Position numbers and translations under genes: made by a program. A stretch of 64,000 nt of DNA from Patiria pectinifera (taxonomy: Eukaryota; Echinodermata; Asteroidea; Valvatida; Asterinidae): NCBI GenBank assembly GCA_029964075.1, contig CM057135.1, forward strand, positions 20,548,863 through 20,612,862, in the 5' to 3' direction. The notes under the pieces are model-generated. The model did no database searches and had not been told where the DNA came from. It worked only from the letters and a program-made list of their open reading frames with translations. Shown piece after piece: positions 1 through 11,466 of this stretch. Position 1 is the stretch's first letter; each line of letters begins with the position of its first letter.

Positions 1-348
1 AGTGAAAAGCCGCAAGAAAAGTTGCAATAGCTGTTTCGGCTACACCTCATGTATATGCATAAATAACACCCTGTCCACCCCTAGATGTCGAACTAACAAA
101 TACAAAAACATTGCAATCCCTTTTCTAGCTAAACTACTGAATGAAACATATTTTTTATATGTTTTCTTATAAAAGTTTGTTTGTGCTATTTTTAATTTGT
201 TCATGATTGTAATGGTGACACTTTAAAGATCTTTTTTTTTTTTTTGTTATCGCTTCCAACTTTTAGAATTGTTCTGACCTAAGGTTTTTTTTATCAGTAT
301 ATATTTTTCTTTGATCTGTTTTAAGTAACCATTAAAAATCTTTTTATG

Positions 349-515
349 CAGGGGTGTGAGTGACCCCTGATAAAAATAGCTGAAAAAGGTGTAAAAAAAA
401 AGCTGAACTTTGGAAATCCCCTATACTTTTGTACACAGCAAGTGAGGGGAAAAAGCTGAAATCCAAAACAAAAAAAGCTGAAATCAGCTTTAAAGCTGAG
501 ATTTCACACCCCCTG
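349..515. mobile_element. hAT-like MITE (short inverted-repeat element)
   Basis: The left end reads CAGGGGTGTGAG and the right end reads TCACACCCCCTG, giving short terminal inverted repeats around 167 bp of A-rich sequence with several AAAGCTGAA motifs. CAGGGG-type ends are typical of hAT MITEs. No clean 8-bp target duplication is visible, possibly because the right end abuts another inverted-repeat element at 518. Confidence 0.45.
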
Positions 516-517
516 AT

Positions 518-1467
518 ATATCGTCGCTTTGCTCACGAAGTGACAAAAACCTCAAAATTTGACAAAAGTGCATTCTGAGATAATCGCATTTAAAGTTATG
601 CATTTTTTTCAAAAGACATTTTCGACCACTTTGCAGTAACATAATTCGGAAGTTTTTACATTGTCCGATAGGATATGATTTGCTCTTTGTTATTTCATAA
701 TTGTTTGTTAGGAATAGTTAGTAATTAAACAGTAATTCATTAATAAAACTTTTTTGCACTTCGTGAGGACATCAATATCTTGGGTACCATATTTTGCCAA
801 TTAGTTTGTACACAGTTTTTGTCACTTCGTGGGATCATGAATCGCGGAGGCTTTACTTATTTTGTACTTTTTTTGACGCAACAAACTTGTTAATTTTGCG
901 CGTCATGACAGTTGAGCGAGGTCGCGTGTGTTCTTTTTCAACATCGTTCGCGCGCGCGTGTATGCTCCCGTCCTGCCGCGTGTAGACCATTGTATAATTA
1001 TTTTCTGTGTTCTGGCCCTGCTCATGAGCTGACTCTTTGTCACTTCGTGGGAACATGAATCGCGGAGGCTTTACTTATATGTACTTTTGACGACATTTTG
1101 TTACTTTTGCGCGTCATACGATGGGTGAGCACGCGCGCTTCTGTTCTTTTTCAACATCGTTCGCACGCGCGTGTATGATCCCATCCCACCGCGTGTAAAC
1201 CAATGAATAATTCCTCCGGCCCTGCTCACGAGGTGAATTTTTGTCACTTCGTGAGAGCATTTTACACTTTTTTACATTTCGTAATAAGAAAATTTCCGAT
1301 TTCAGGCTTTTTGTCAATTGTTTGTTTACAATAATTAAGAACATAAACAAGATTTTGCCTTGAAACTTGGTCAAATTGTTCCTTGAGACAACTTTAATAA
1401 AATGGCCAGTAAAGAATAATTATCGATTTTCGAGGTTTTTGTCACTTCGTGAGCAAAGCGACGATAT
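518..1467. mobile_element. Inverted-repeat element with internal tandem duplication
   Basis: The left end (518-560) and right end (about 1428-1467) are inverted copies about 40 bp long, starting ATATCGTCGCTTTGCTCACG. The core TTTGTCACTTCGTG recurs inside near 818, 1036 and 1239. The stretch about 820-1035 is tandemly repeated, diverged, at about 1036-1240 (shared blocks: AATCGCGGAGGCTTTACTTA, TTCTTTTTCAACATCGTTCG, GGCCCTGCTCA). No transposase frame is present, so it would be non-autonomous. I could not identify a target site duplication. Confidence 0.55.
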
Positions 1468-2444
1468 GTGTAAACGTGCCCACAATTTAGCTTAATAATA
1501 ATTACAAAAAAACGGTCAGATTTTCACGGTCGGATTTTCACGTATTCAATCGTCGAGGAGAATTTAATAATGGAAGGACTTATAACTAGTTTACGTAAGT
1601 ATGCCCGCGCTATGTTGCAACCTTGGCACCAGTTTTTAAATTCTGCGTATTGTGGACTATGACTGACCGGATCGCATGTTCGAGGTTGGGCCACGTGAGT
1701 TGAGTTTTCTCTGCAGAGACGTGAGTGCGGTGTTACTAGTTTTGCAACGTCCACATTTCCACTTAACCTGGCTGCAACTTAACCTTGAGGAAAAATCGGG
1801 GTATGTAATAATCTCTCATATATTCACAGGCTTACGTTAATGAAACATTTAACCGCAACTACTGAATTTGACCTTGCACTAGCATTAAACGTAGTCGTAG
1901 TCGTCGTAGCCTCGCTGGTTAGCGTTATGCCAGTAACACAACAATATGTATGGCGGGTCGTGCGTATTGTGCGAATAGTGTTAAAATCAGAGTTTTTCAA
2001 AATTATGTGCAGAAGCTGATCCTCCTCGTTGTTCTTCTGTTTGCTTGGATTATTTCATTAACTTTGTATCTGATAATCGAAGCACTGTATAGACATAAAC
2101 ACTGCACTTTCTAAACCAGAATATTTTGTGCCTTCTTTGCCGTGTCTGCCAGATCAGACCGTCACCGTGGAGACCTAGGCCTAGGCCTTAATGTAGGCTG
2201 ACATTTGAACATTAGGCCTATTAAACTCATTCATATGTTAACTCTTGACTTAGACATAACCACGCTTATGGCGCTAATGATGCAGACATCGAGATTAGGC
2301 CTAATACCAATATTAATGTCCGTCATGGTATGCACCGATTGTTCATCGGACTTGGAGTTGGTGAGTTATATAGGCTTAGCCTAGGCATTTTGTAGTCCAA
2401 GTAACTTGGACCCTACAAATTGCCCTTTTATAACAGATACATGT
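1468..2444. other. No recognisable gene
   Basis: I see no conserved coding frame, RNA gene or element boundary here. The stretch contains taggcctaggcc-type motifs and is otherwise anonymous AT-rich DNA. Confidence 0.4.
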
Positions 2445-3405
2445 AGCACTGCCGAGTGCAATTTGAGTCCCCCGCGCAAGTTTAAATTTGCGCACTCAAT
2501 TTTAAACTTGCGCTAGGGACTCCCGAAGCACGCAAATTACACCGCGCCATTTTAATTTGTGTGAGCACGTTACTACTTGCGAAAAGGCGATTGCAATTTG
2601 AGAACCTTGCAGGCTGGATTTTCATTGATGAAGAAAAACAAATATTCGAAACACAAGTGCATGGAGAAATAAATTAATAAATAATGGAATAAATTAATGA
2701 ACAAAGAAATAAATAAAAGTGGAATTCAATTAGCGTCAATGAAAAGAAACATTGAGATTTAGCAGTGCATATCAAAGAAGTTTTTTAGGGGGCGGGCGCA
2801 GGAAAGGGACCAGGCAAGCAATAAGCACGGTGATTGCTTGGAGAGAGTACTGAAGTTGTTCGAAAATGGAGACAACATGCTTCAAGGTGTTTTACCTTGC
2901 ATATGTAAAACTAATTAGCATTTTATTTATATTCGTAAATGTAAATAAATCATAATTTCTTAGGGGTAACCCGTTGTTAACGTAAAAGAATGATTATCAT
3001 CCCATCAATTGTTCAAGATTATTGATGTTAATGTAATCATTTTCATTATTTTTTAAATGTTTTAAATTATATTACATGTACTGTACAACTAAAAAAGTAA
3101 TTATTCTTAAAAAAATACTAATTTAATTAATTTAGTAATTAAGTAATTGGACGGTACAATATTTCATTTTGTTTTTAAAAAATACGTTGCATAACATTTC
3201 GAGCGCTGTGTCCACTTCAAAACTGCATAATTTGAAAAAAAGGAATGAACTCATTACAAATTAAATTAATTAATTTATTTTATTACTTTAAACAATTATT
3301 TTACTTGCAGGCTCAATAATTCATATTAATGTTAACGTGCTTTAACTTAAAACGCTATGCATAATATAATTTGGTAATTATTTGAAAAAGTAATTAAATT
3401 TATTA

Positions 3406-4292
3406 AGGCGAAGTAAAAAAAAAAAAAAAAAAAGTTTCTCGTCCCCGCCCGCTTCCTTTTTGGAGGCCACCTGGATTTTTTTATTTTTTTTTTATTTTTG
3501 AAAAATGTAGTAAAAAAACACCGAAAAAGTCCACAAATTCATCGGGAAATAAATACCAATACCAATACAACTCTAAATGACACTGTGGGAAAAATTCCAT
3601 ACTGGGCCACGACTTACGTGCCGCTAAACACATCAATTTTCACCTCACCTTGTGATTTCACCAAGGAGGAATCCAGGAAGCTGTGTTAAGGCGGAAAGAA
3701 ATTAGGCAAAATGTGTTTTTAGAGCCCATTTTGGATGCACATGTCGTGTGGAAGTAAGTTGAAGCAGCTGGTCAAAACTGATTGAAGTGTGGATGACAGA
3801 CAGCGGTACGCATGACGCATATGACATCGACAACCATGACGCTTATGAGCCGGCGTAATGTGCATTACGTCATTATGAATATTTATCTTATGAATATTTA
3901 GTTTATTTCAATGGCTACTTCAAATACGTCCAAAGATCAATTATTGCAACAGCGATGGTGCGCGGCCTAGCGGATAAGAGTCTCGTGTTTCAAGTAAGAG
4001 TCCGAGGTTCGAATCTCGATGAAGTAAGTCCAAGGATACAACTTTTGGCGCTTGAAAAAAAGTTGTGGCCCAGTACCGAATTTTTTTCCGACACTGTTAA
4101 TATGTTCAGTTCTCTTGTCAAACTTGTCTTTCATTTTAAAAGTCTCTTTAAACAGTTGACACAACCAACGGTTGCAAGAAATTATTAAATGGCGGCCATC
4201 TTGAAACAAATAAAAAATAAAAAATAAAACGCCCCGCTTCCTCCCTTTTTTTTCCAAAACCCCGGACGAGAAACTTTTTTTTTACTTCGCCT
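3406..4292. mobile_element. Nested inverted-repeat element
   Basis: The left end AGGCGAAGT, a poly-A run and AGTTTCTCGTCC (3406-3446) is mirrored by GGACGAGAAACT, a poly-T run and ACTTCGCCT (4261-4292). The element lies inside the 2452-4755 element, so it inserted later or is a subunit of it. No coding frame is convincing. Flanks are TTAATTAA-rich, which hides any target duplication. Confidence 0.5.
3957..4025 (+). promoter_or_regulatory. tRNA-like pol III boxes A and B (SINE head candidate)
   Basis: TAGCGGATAAG at 3968-3978 fits the A-box pattern TRGYNNANNNG, and GGTTCGAATC at 4006-4015 fits the B box. The spacing of about 27 nt is tRNA-like. I cannot draw a complete cloverleaf, so a tRNA-derived SINE head is more likely than a functional tRNA gene. 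Confidence 0.45.
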
Positions 4293-4944
4293 CATGATTT
4301 AATTAATTAATTTAATTTATTAATTTAATTAATTAATTCGAACAATGAATAAATATGTTGTTTATTTAACAAAAATCCTTATGAGCCATAAACAATAATT
4401 CACATCATGAAAGTGCATAAATTGTTCGCATTACCACCCCTTATCTCTGAACCCACACAGTCAACCTCATTAGCATAATACTGTAAATAAAATGTTTCAA
4501 AATAGCATTAAGGTATTGTCTCACAAAGCACAGTGGTGCTATTAATTTGAGAAAAATCTGCTTTTAAAAATAATGTAACATATCTGCATGAGTTTACAAG
4601 GAAAAAATTTAGTTTGGCGGCTTTGCGTGCATGGGAAAAATCTATGAAGTTTAAACGTGCGTGCGCGATTTGTAGTAAGGAAATTAATACACGCGCAAGT
4701 TTAAACTTGCGCGCGCAAGTTTAAACTTGCGCAGAGGACTCAAATTGCGCTCGACAGCACTGACGGCCCAAGTACCTTTCATATACTTTTGTTTCCATTG
4801 ATTTTTATTTCACTCAAACAGCTCCTACTCTAATTCTAAATCTTATAAATTCACCTCCAAAACTGCCCTTAAACTGTCTAATGCACCCAGCTAAGGATCA
4901 AGTTAGAATAGGAGATTCCAATAATGATGATATGGTTTACTCAC

Positions 4945-5271
4945 ATTTTCCCTCAAAATCGGACATGCTCTCGTCGACGAGTTTGAAGTCGCCGTCTTCT
5001 TCATTTTACGATTGTAACTGTATGCTCATATCGATCAGTGGCTGTGACCACACTGAATCTGTGCACTGGATATTGTGCCTCTCAGGAAAGAGTCACCTGC
5101 ACGCGTGTGCTGCCACGGCATGCTTTCTGTGAATGGTCCACTAGGCTGGCGCGCTGTGACGGTGTCAATACGGCATTAGCATAGGGCCTACACATCCAAT
5201 CGTAAAATGAAGAAGATGGCAACTTTAAATTCGTCGTCAAGAGCGTTTCCGATTTTGAGGGGAAATTTCTA
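4945..5271. repeat. 330-bp inverted repeat
   Basis: The left arm 4945-5030 (CCCTCAAAATCGGA; TTCTTCATTTTACGATTG) is repeated in inverted orientation at 5181-5271 with several mismatches. The loop is about 150 bp. It has no coding content and may be a MITE. Confidence 0.5.
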
Positions 5272-6820
5272 GTGAGAAAAGGCCTCAAGACACTACATGC
5301 TATAGATATTGTGAACAGAAAACAATAGTGGTTTTCTTGGATTTTCTTCATGGCTGTACATGTAGATGTGTTCCAATTTCTTTGTTGATGTATAATTAGA
5401 TTCAAGTTATACTTTAGTTGCGAAACGAAGAGAAAAGTTTCTGATGCAAATTCCAATAATTTCCAAGAATAACGGGACGTTATACTGTTCAAAAGAAAAG
5501 CAATTCAAATTAGTAGTGTCCCTTAAGTTTCACAAAGTCCACTTTAATTTGTTTACTTTTAACTTCTGTATTAAAATTACTGGTACATAAACAATTGAAG
5601 CTTAACGTCCCAGATCTTACTTGGGGCTAAGGTACCGAGTACTACAGAATACTGAGTAGTAACACCGAGTAATACATATACCTTTTACTACTAGTAGCAT
5701 TTTGTAGTATGCGGTGAGGTTGGGGTTAATTTAAAGAAGACAAAACAAATCTCAAAATAGGCCAAACTAGTGATCAAAAAGTTTGGCTCAGTTTATACTG
5801 CAGAGGATCTACAATCCAAAATTTAGGTGGATTTTGATCAGACCCCAAACCCCAAACTGTGGGGGCTTCATGCTTCAAAATAAAAAAAAAATCCCTACAT
5901 ATACTCTGATTTGTGGACCTAAATCTCTGGACAATACTGCACGTGTACCAGTATATACCTGCACATGTAAGATACACTTTGTACTAGTACATGTACGTTA
6001 ACAGCTTACTAAAATGACGCTGATAATGGGCTTGGTCAAAAGAGGGCAGGGATTTTATTTTTAAGGTACAGAAGTATGATGAGGAAATCAGTAGGCCTAC
6101 ATAAGTATGATTACATGCACCTTCAAAGCTACAATGTACATGTATGACATAATGCATGTATTTACAAATAAATTCTCAAGTTGTTTACCATTTTAAATAC
6201 AAGGTAGCCTATTTGAGACTCCTTTATAATGGAAGCTACCGTACGCGGTATTTATAAGTATTGAAACTAAACTGTTTTGTTTTGAGAAAGCCTTTGAATT
6301 GTGGTTAGTCTATCTTTTTTTTACCATATCCTTTTTGAGCAATGCAACTGATCTTTTTTCGTTTACATATAATGCCCATGGCATGTACAGTGCAAAGCCA
6401 ATATATTTTCAATATACTTGGGTTCCACGTTTAAATCGGTGTACAGTGTATATACTGGTAGCCTAGGACTGACCCATACCACACTGGCAGCAAGACAATG
6501 AAATGACACTGAAAAGTGTAATGCAACCGACTGTTGAATTGCTCTACCACAGGTTCTGTATGTCCCTTTCCCTTCCCTCATCAGTGCCGCTGTCATTTGT
6601 TGAAAATCAGTGGGATTTGCAATTAAGTGATTAACCTTGGATTATATTACAGTGGAAGGCAAACAAAATTTGTGTATGGTTGTGGTACCTGTAAATTGTA
6701 AATAAATTCATGTATACATGGATACATTCACCTTAAATGGTCCTTTCTTAACAATGATACATGTATGCATGTGCTGATTGCTCTGAGAAGTCGTACTGGC
6801 CTGAGAAGTCATGCCTGTTC
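5272..6820. other. No recognisable gene
   Basis: This is anonymous DNA with several acatgtacatgta runs. The short open frames here show no family signature. Confidence 0.4.
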
Positions 6821-6824
6821 TGGT

Positions 6825-8778
6825 AGAGCTCCATTAGTCGAGGCGCAACAGTACATCGAAAATGGAAAAGACAAAAGTGGGCTGACTTGTCTCTCCATCA
6901 ATGAAAATATCGGTAAGAAACTTGAGATGAAGGGAAAAAATACATGTAGTTCATCTTGTAGTTACTGACTAAGCTTAACTTTGGGTATCAAAAGGACGTG
7001 TACAATTACTACATATGTAAATGTGTACATGTACATGTACATTGTACTGTTGACAGGCAGAGCAACACTCTCCGAAATGAAGATAGAGTTGCCCTTGTTC
7101 TCTTCAGAACCATACAAGTACTTGCTCCCAAAAAAGACGTATCAACATGGTGCTACCACAAATCAATAACTTACAGTACCTTACATGTACATGTACTATA
7201 AATGCATTTTGTAGCATTTTGATGAAATTATTCCTGATTAATTGAAAAAATGCACACAAGCTCCCTGTCCTCATTTTAAGCCTGTAAGTCTTGCACACAA
7301 AGCCTCATGGTGGCTCATTGGAAAGCTCATAACAAATTGAAATCCTAGAAAATTATCAATTGGAAAATCAATTTTTTTAGGAGCTCCATCCAAAAAGGGC
7401 ACACAATTCATCTTTAATAGCAATTTAATCTATTTTGTTTTAAAGGACATGATGTGTTTACAACGCAACCCTTTAAAAGAGGGGAATTTCTTCTTGAATA
7501 CAAAGGAGAACACATAGAACATAAAGAGGCTATCCAGCGAGAACAGAAGTATTCCCCTGCGGAGGGTAGCTTTATGTTCTTCTTCAAGCATGGGGGGGGG
7601 GGGGGAATGGTAAGTTGAACACATGATGTAAGTTCATTGTTCATTACTAGAACACATCTATTTCTCCTTTATTTGCTTCTATAAAATTGTAATAGTTGTA
7701 ATGAAGTCCAAGTCAAGTCGAACCAAGGTCACCCTTGGTGATCGTGCATTTGAGTGTGCTGCACCTAAGTTATGGAATGCACTGCCATTAAATATCCGAG
7801 AAGCAAGTAGCCTGAATGTTTTTAAACAATTACTTAAAACTCATCTTTTTATGAGAGCTTTTTATTGATTTTTTGTACCCTGTATCAGTGTTCATTGTAT
7901 TGTTGAATTTTGCGTATGTCTGTTTATTTTTATTTTTTTATGACTGTAATGCGCATTTGAACATATTTTAAATGGAATTTGCGCACTATAAATTAATAAA
8001 TTATTATTAATTATTATTTGTTCCTACTACATGTATGTTTTAGTTACTTTATAAGGTATTTTACTCATCAAAACTGGGTAATGGCAGTCAAGAGCTTCCA
8101 TCCCCAGAAATCAAGATGGCCTAGCTGTGACTTTATGAAACAATACTGTACATTGCAACAAGCCTCATGTTTTTGTCATTTTACCATCTTATGTGTGGTA
8201 TTTCTTTTGTCTTACATATCTAATGACAGTAACTTTCCAAAATGCTGCTTTCTGTATATCAGCCCATGTATACGTATTTCAAAACTTCAAGAAATATTTA
8301 CAAAGGGATTTACTGCAAGGCTATGTAAATTTTCTTTAATACGCACTCAGGTGAAAAGTTTCCCGTGAAAAGTGTTTATATTGTTTATAGTTGAACCTTA
8401 AAATGTTGGCAATGGGAAAAGGCTTGTGGAGTGGCTTTGACAGTTAACTAAAAAGGGTAGAGCCCCACAGAATAATTCAAGCCAACTCTCTAGGATGTGA
8501 TATCATACACATGTATTGGAATTGGTAGATTGTGGACAGCGGGTTAAATTTCTTCTCGCCTGTGTTGCTTACAACCGAAAGGTTAATGCTTAGTATTCAT
8601 TTTGATTAGTGTAGATGCTACCAGATCCAGTGGCCTAGGCAGAATGGTGAACGATGATGTTGCCAAGTAGGTGAAATAGGAACCACTTGTGTTTATTTGC
8701 CACCCGGGATTTTCCCCCCCCCCCCTAGGGACAGAGCTGAGATACGATTATGGAGTGTCAGGACTGCCATGGAGAAAG
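6825..8778 (+). pseudogene. SET-domain lysine methyltransferase (KMT5A/SETD8-like), split and apparently damaged
   Basis: Four exon-like blocks together spell most of a SET domain. Block 1 ends at 6912 (before GTAAGA) with peptide YIENGKDKSGLTC. Block 2 starts at 7446 after TTTTAAAG, and the split Gly codon joins in phase to VFTTQPFKRGEFLLEYKGE and ends FMFFFKHGG before GTAAGT (7609). Block 3 (8610-8666) gives VDATRSSGLGRMVNDD, matching the SET DATR/N-D region. Block 4 (about 8684-8778) gives HLCLFATRD and then GTELRYDYG...LPWR, matching the C-terminal YDYG motif. SET proteins transfer methyl groups from SAM to lysine. Problems: a G14 run at 7592-7605 leaves block 2 out of phase with block 3, stop codons follow block 3, and a C12 run (8714-8725) shifts block 4. 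It is either a decayed gene copy or a gene with miscalled homopolymers. Block 1's left border is uncertain. Confidence 0.6.
7704..8016 (+). mobile_element. 3' end of a CR1/L2-like LINE
   Basis: The frame 7704-7868 encodes the characteristic ORF2 tail (GDRAFECAAPKLWNALP, then FKQLLKTHLF and a stop). It is followed by a short 3' UTR ending in ATTATTATTAATTATT-type repeats, as in CR1/L2 elements. It is heavily 5'-truncated and lies between the second and third SET exon blocks. Confidence 0.7.
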
Positions 8779-10462
8779 GTTTGGAATTATCCATTTCATA
8801 AACAGCGATACTGTTGCCGTGGTATAATATGCCCGAGTCAACTGGACATCTGATTAGACAATTTTTTTCTCACGTTCACGGATTTGTCTTCATGCAGTGT
8901 GCAACAACTGTTAATGTCATTATTATTACAATATTGATGCCACTTTCTTGTGAAAATGTAACCTGGTGAATTTTTTTTTTGGGGGGGGGGAGAGGGGGCA
9001 ATTTAAGTTCCACTATCTGGTCAAGGATTAATTCATCATTAAACGCATTAGTAGATTAATTCATGTCTGCGACACTTCCCCCCCCCCAACAACAAAAAAA
9101 CCCTTCAATTTGGTTTCTGGTCTGTGCAGAAACCTATGGCTCTTGGAAATCGAGTGAGCCTTCAGAATTACATGTAATTTGTATTTTATGCTACCTGTAC
9201 ATGTTGTGGATGTACAGTAACAGGGACATATTGGACCCCGGTACATGCAGAATGACCTATGATATGGGCACATGGAAACTGGCAAAGCTTATCAGGCAAT
9301 ATATTTCAAACAGTTTCCAATGTGCTATATTGTTTGTTGGAGGCTACTAAAATGCTGTTGGTATTGGAAATTATAGAATTTGTTTTCTTTTGCGTAAAAG
9401 ACAAGCTTAATTATATGCGTGTTTAAGTGGAAAATAGATATAAATAACCCAGGTGAAATTCTTAATGCGAGTACATTATCATGTACTTTTTTATTCCAGG
9501 ATTCAGTGTGGATCAGCTCTACCGAAACAGGTATACATTTAATTTTCTTGTTAATACAAACGTTAGAAACATTAATCAAATAATGATATTTAAAAAAAAA
9601 AAAAAAAAATCCTTTTTTTGTTTTAATCAGTTACTCAAGTCAAATAACAGGTGAAGACTGTAAGTCGTCATATATTTATATGACTTCACATGTATATTGA
9701 CATTTTGTACCTGTCCCACCTTGCAGTGCCTTCATCACTTGCACCTGTTGCATGCATCTTGTTGCACACATGCACTGCTTATGTTAACATTTGTATTTAT
9801 GTCCATGAAAATCCTTTTGTGCACGCTGCTTTTGCTACTAATTTATATTACTTAACTCTCCTACTATTTTAGCAGTCCAAACAGTCAAAATGCACTTCTA
9901 CTTCCCCCGCCTTACTTCAACACTGGCCAGTTACAATCAGAAAGATATCATACTTGTATACATGTATATGTACCACTGCGGCACCATGACCAGTCAAATC
10001 CATTCAACAACACAAAGCAGGCAAATTGTGGGCTCAGCTGTCTTATCAATCACCAACAGGCAAAGTTGCATCAAGTTGCATGAACAGTCACTTGATCAGT
10101 TCTGTTTCATGTAGGCTAAGAATTCCTAACTGCCAAAAAACAATCACTTGACTGATTTTGAATGCACAAACAACTATGTACTGACTGACGTTTGTGTAGG
10201 AGGGTTGTTTAATATCTACTGGTCATACGTCAATACCGTAGGTGACCTCATTATCAATTAACTCGTACAGGAAAAAAAAATTGAAACATGCATGAAACTT
10301 GAATTTAAACTTACTATTCGTTATTGCCTCTTATCTTGAAAAGAAAAACTGTTTTTTTTACGAATTACATATGCACTTCTGCAGGGAAATGTTTATATAT
10401 GCACTTTTCTTTAGTATGCTCACTTGGTAGCACATTGACATTGAGCGCTTGAAGGGTGGTGG
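8779..10462. other. No firm gene; possible distal intron of the SET locus
   Basis: There are poly-G, poly-C and poly-A runs and short open frames without family signature. A 31-bp stretch near 9500-9530 is flanked by CAG and GTATAC but is too short to support as an exon. Confidence 0.3.
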
Positions 10463-10467
10463 GATCA

Positions 10468-11378
10468 TGTAGCGGCCAGAATATCCTTTCGCATTTGTTT
10501 GCTTTGCGCGAGTGCAGCGACTTGCGTGTTGTGCATTAATCTTTTCTAGTCTCCAGAGGGCGCTGTTTGGCGCGCATCACTTTTTTATCTCGCCACATTT
10601 CGACAAGTTAACGATAGATATTCAGAGACAAATTGCCGTTATTTTGCCATTAATTTTGTAAGACTTCGTCAGCTCAGCAAAGTGAGTATCTGTCTTTATT
10701 TGAAGATAAGATATAGCCATTTATTGATTAAGTTTATTTCGATAGAGGTCATATAATTAAGAGGTTTTTTTGGCCACAAATATTTCCATGTGGGTAGGAC
10801 GCTTTGCCCCTTTGGGTGGATGAGGGCGCTGTTCATGTAGTTCATGTCGCTTGTTTATGGCATTGTTCGGACTAGTTTTTTGGAGTTAAAGTTATTTAAG
10901 TGTCCATAGCAAGAGATATATGGATAGTTGTGTACATGTACATGTAGTCGGACAGGGTGGACACAGACATAGGATTTGGATACATTATTTAGTAATTTTA
11001 TTTCTCTTTGTATTTATTTAGTCGAACCACCACTAGTATCAGCACCGCCACTATCAGTATCGCCAACCACCACTATCACCAAACGCCACTGTCAACGTAG
11101 AATCACCACCGTTAACCAGATTACACCAAGTTATTTACGGCAATTTATTTCAAGTCACCGAACTTTGTCTTCTATTTTGTCACTCGCCACCAAGTCACAG
11201 TATTATTGATTTAGCCACCAAACTGCCATATAAACTGTCAGTGTCACCCCAATTATTGAAGTTTGCCACTCCTGACATTAAAGTCATCGTTCCAGTTGAA
11301 TTTACATTTTGTCATCGGTGCGTCTCATTGCTGAGAAACATTTTTTTGTTTTTGACGATCTGTAGCGCGGAGGCTACA
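10468..11378 (+). repeat. 5' LTR of the BEL/Pao element
   Basis: This 911-bp repeat starts TGTAGCGGCC and ends GAGGCTACA. Compared with the 3' LTR it carries 16 extra bases just after GCATTTGTTTGC and about three substitutions. It holds a donor-like GTGAGTATC near 10681. The short open frames inside it recur in the 3' LTR and are not genes. Confidence 0.9.
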
Positions 11379-11466
11379 TTAGTTCGATTTGAGCTTATTT
11401 CAGTTAAAGCTCTTGAGGACATAACATCACCTTTGACCGTGAGGTCAAAGGTCAACATCAGTAACT

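Larger units (their letters stand above)
2452..4755. mobile_element. Non-autonomous hAT-like element with 7-bp flanking repeat
   Basis: The terminal inverted repeats start CCGAGTGCAATTTGAGTCC on the left and, read inward from the right end, GTCGAGCGCAATTTGAGTCC. Both continue into the palindromic motif GCGCAAGTTTAAACTTGCGC (one mismatch on the left, two copies on the right). AGCACTG flanks the element directly on both sides (2445-2451 and 4756-4762). A 7-8 bp duplication suggests the hAT superfamily. There is no transposase; the interior is very AT-rich and holds a second inverted-repeat element and a tRNA-like segment. Confidence 0.6.

Noticed and set aside
3955-4025. Functional tRNA gene
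   Set aside because: A and B boxes are present, but I could not form acceptor and anticodon stems; a SINE head fits better.
6981-7201. Open frames between the first two SET exon blocks (RATLSEMKIELPLF)
   Set aside because: The flanking blocks splice in phase without it, and the peptide has no SET similarity.
10976-11209. Short frame repeated at 17971-18204 as a possible gene pair
   Set aside because: Both copies lie inside the BEL LTRs.
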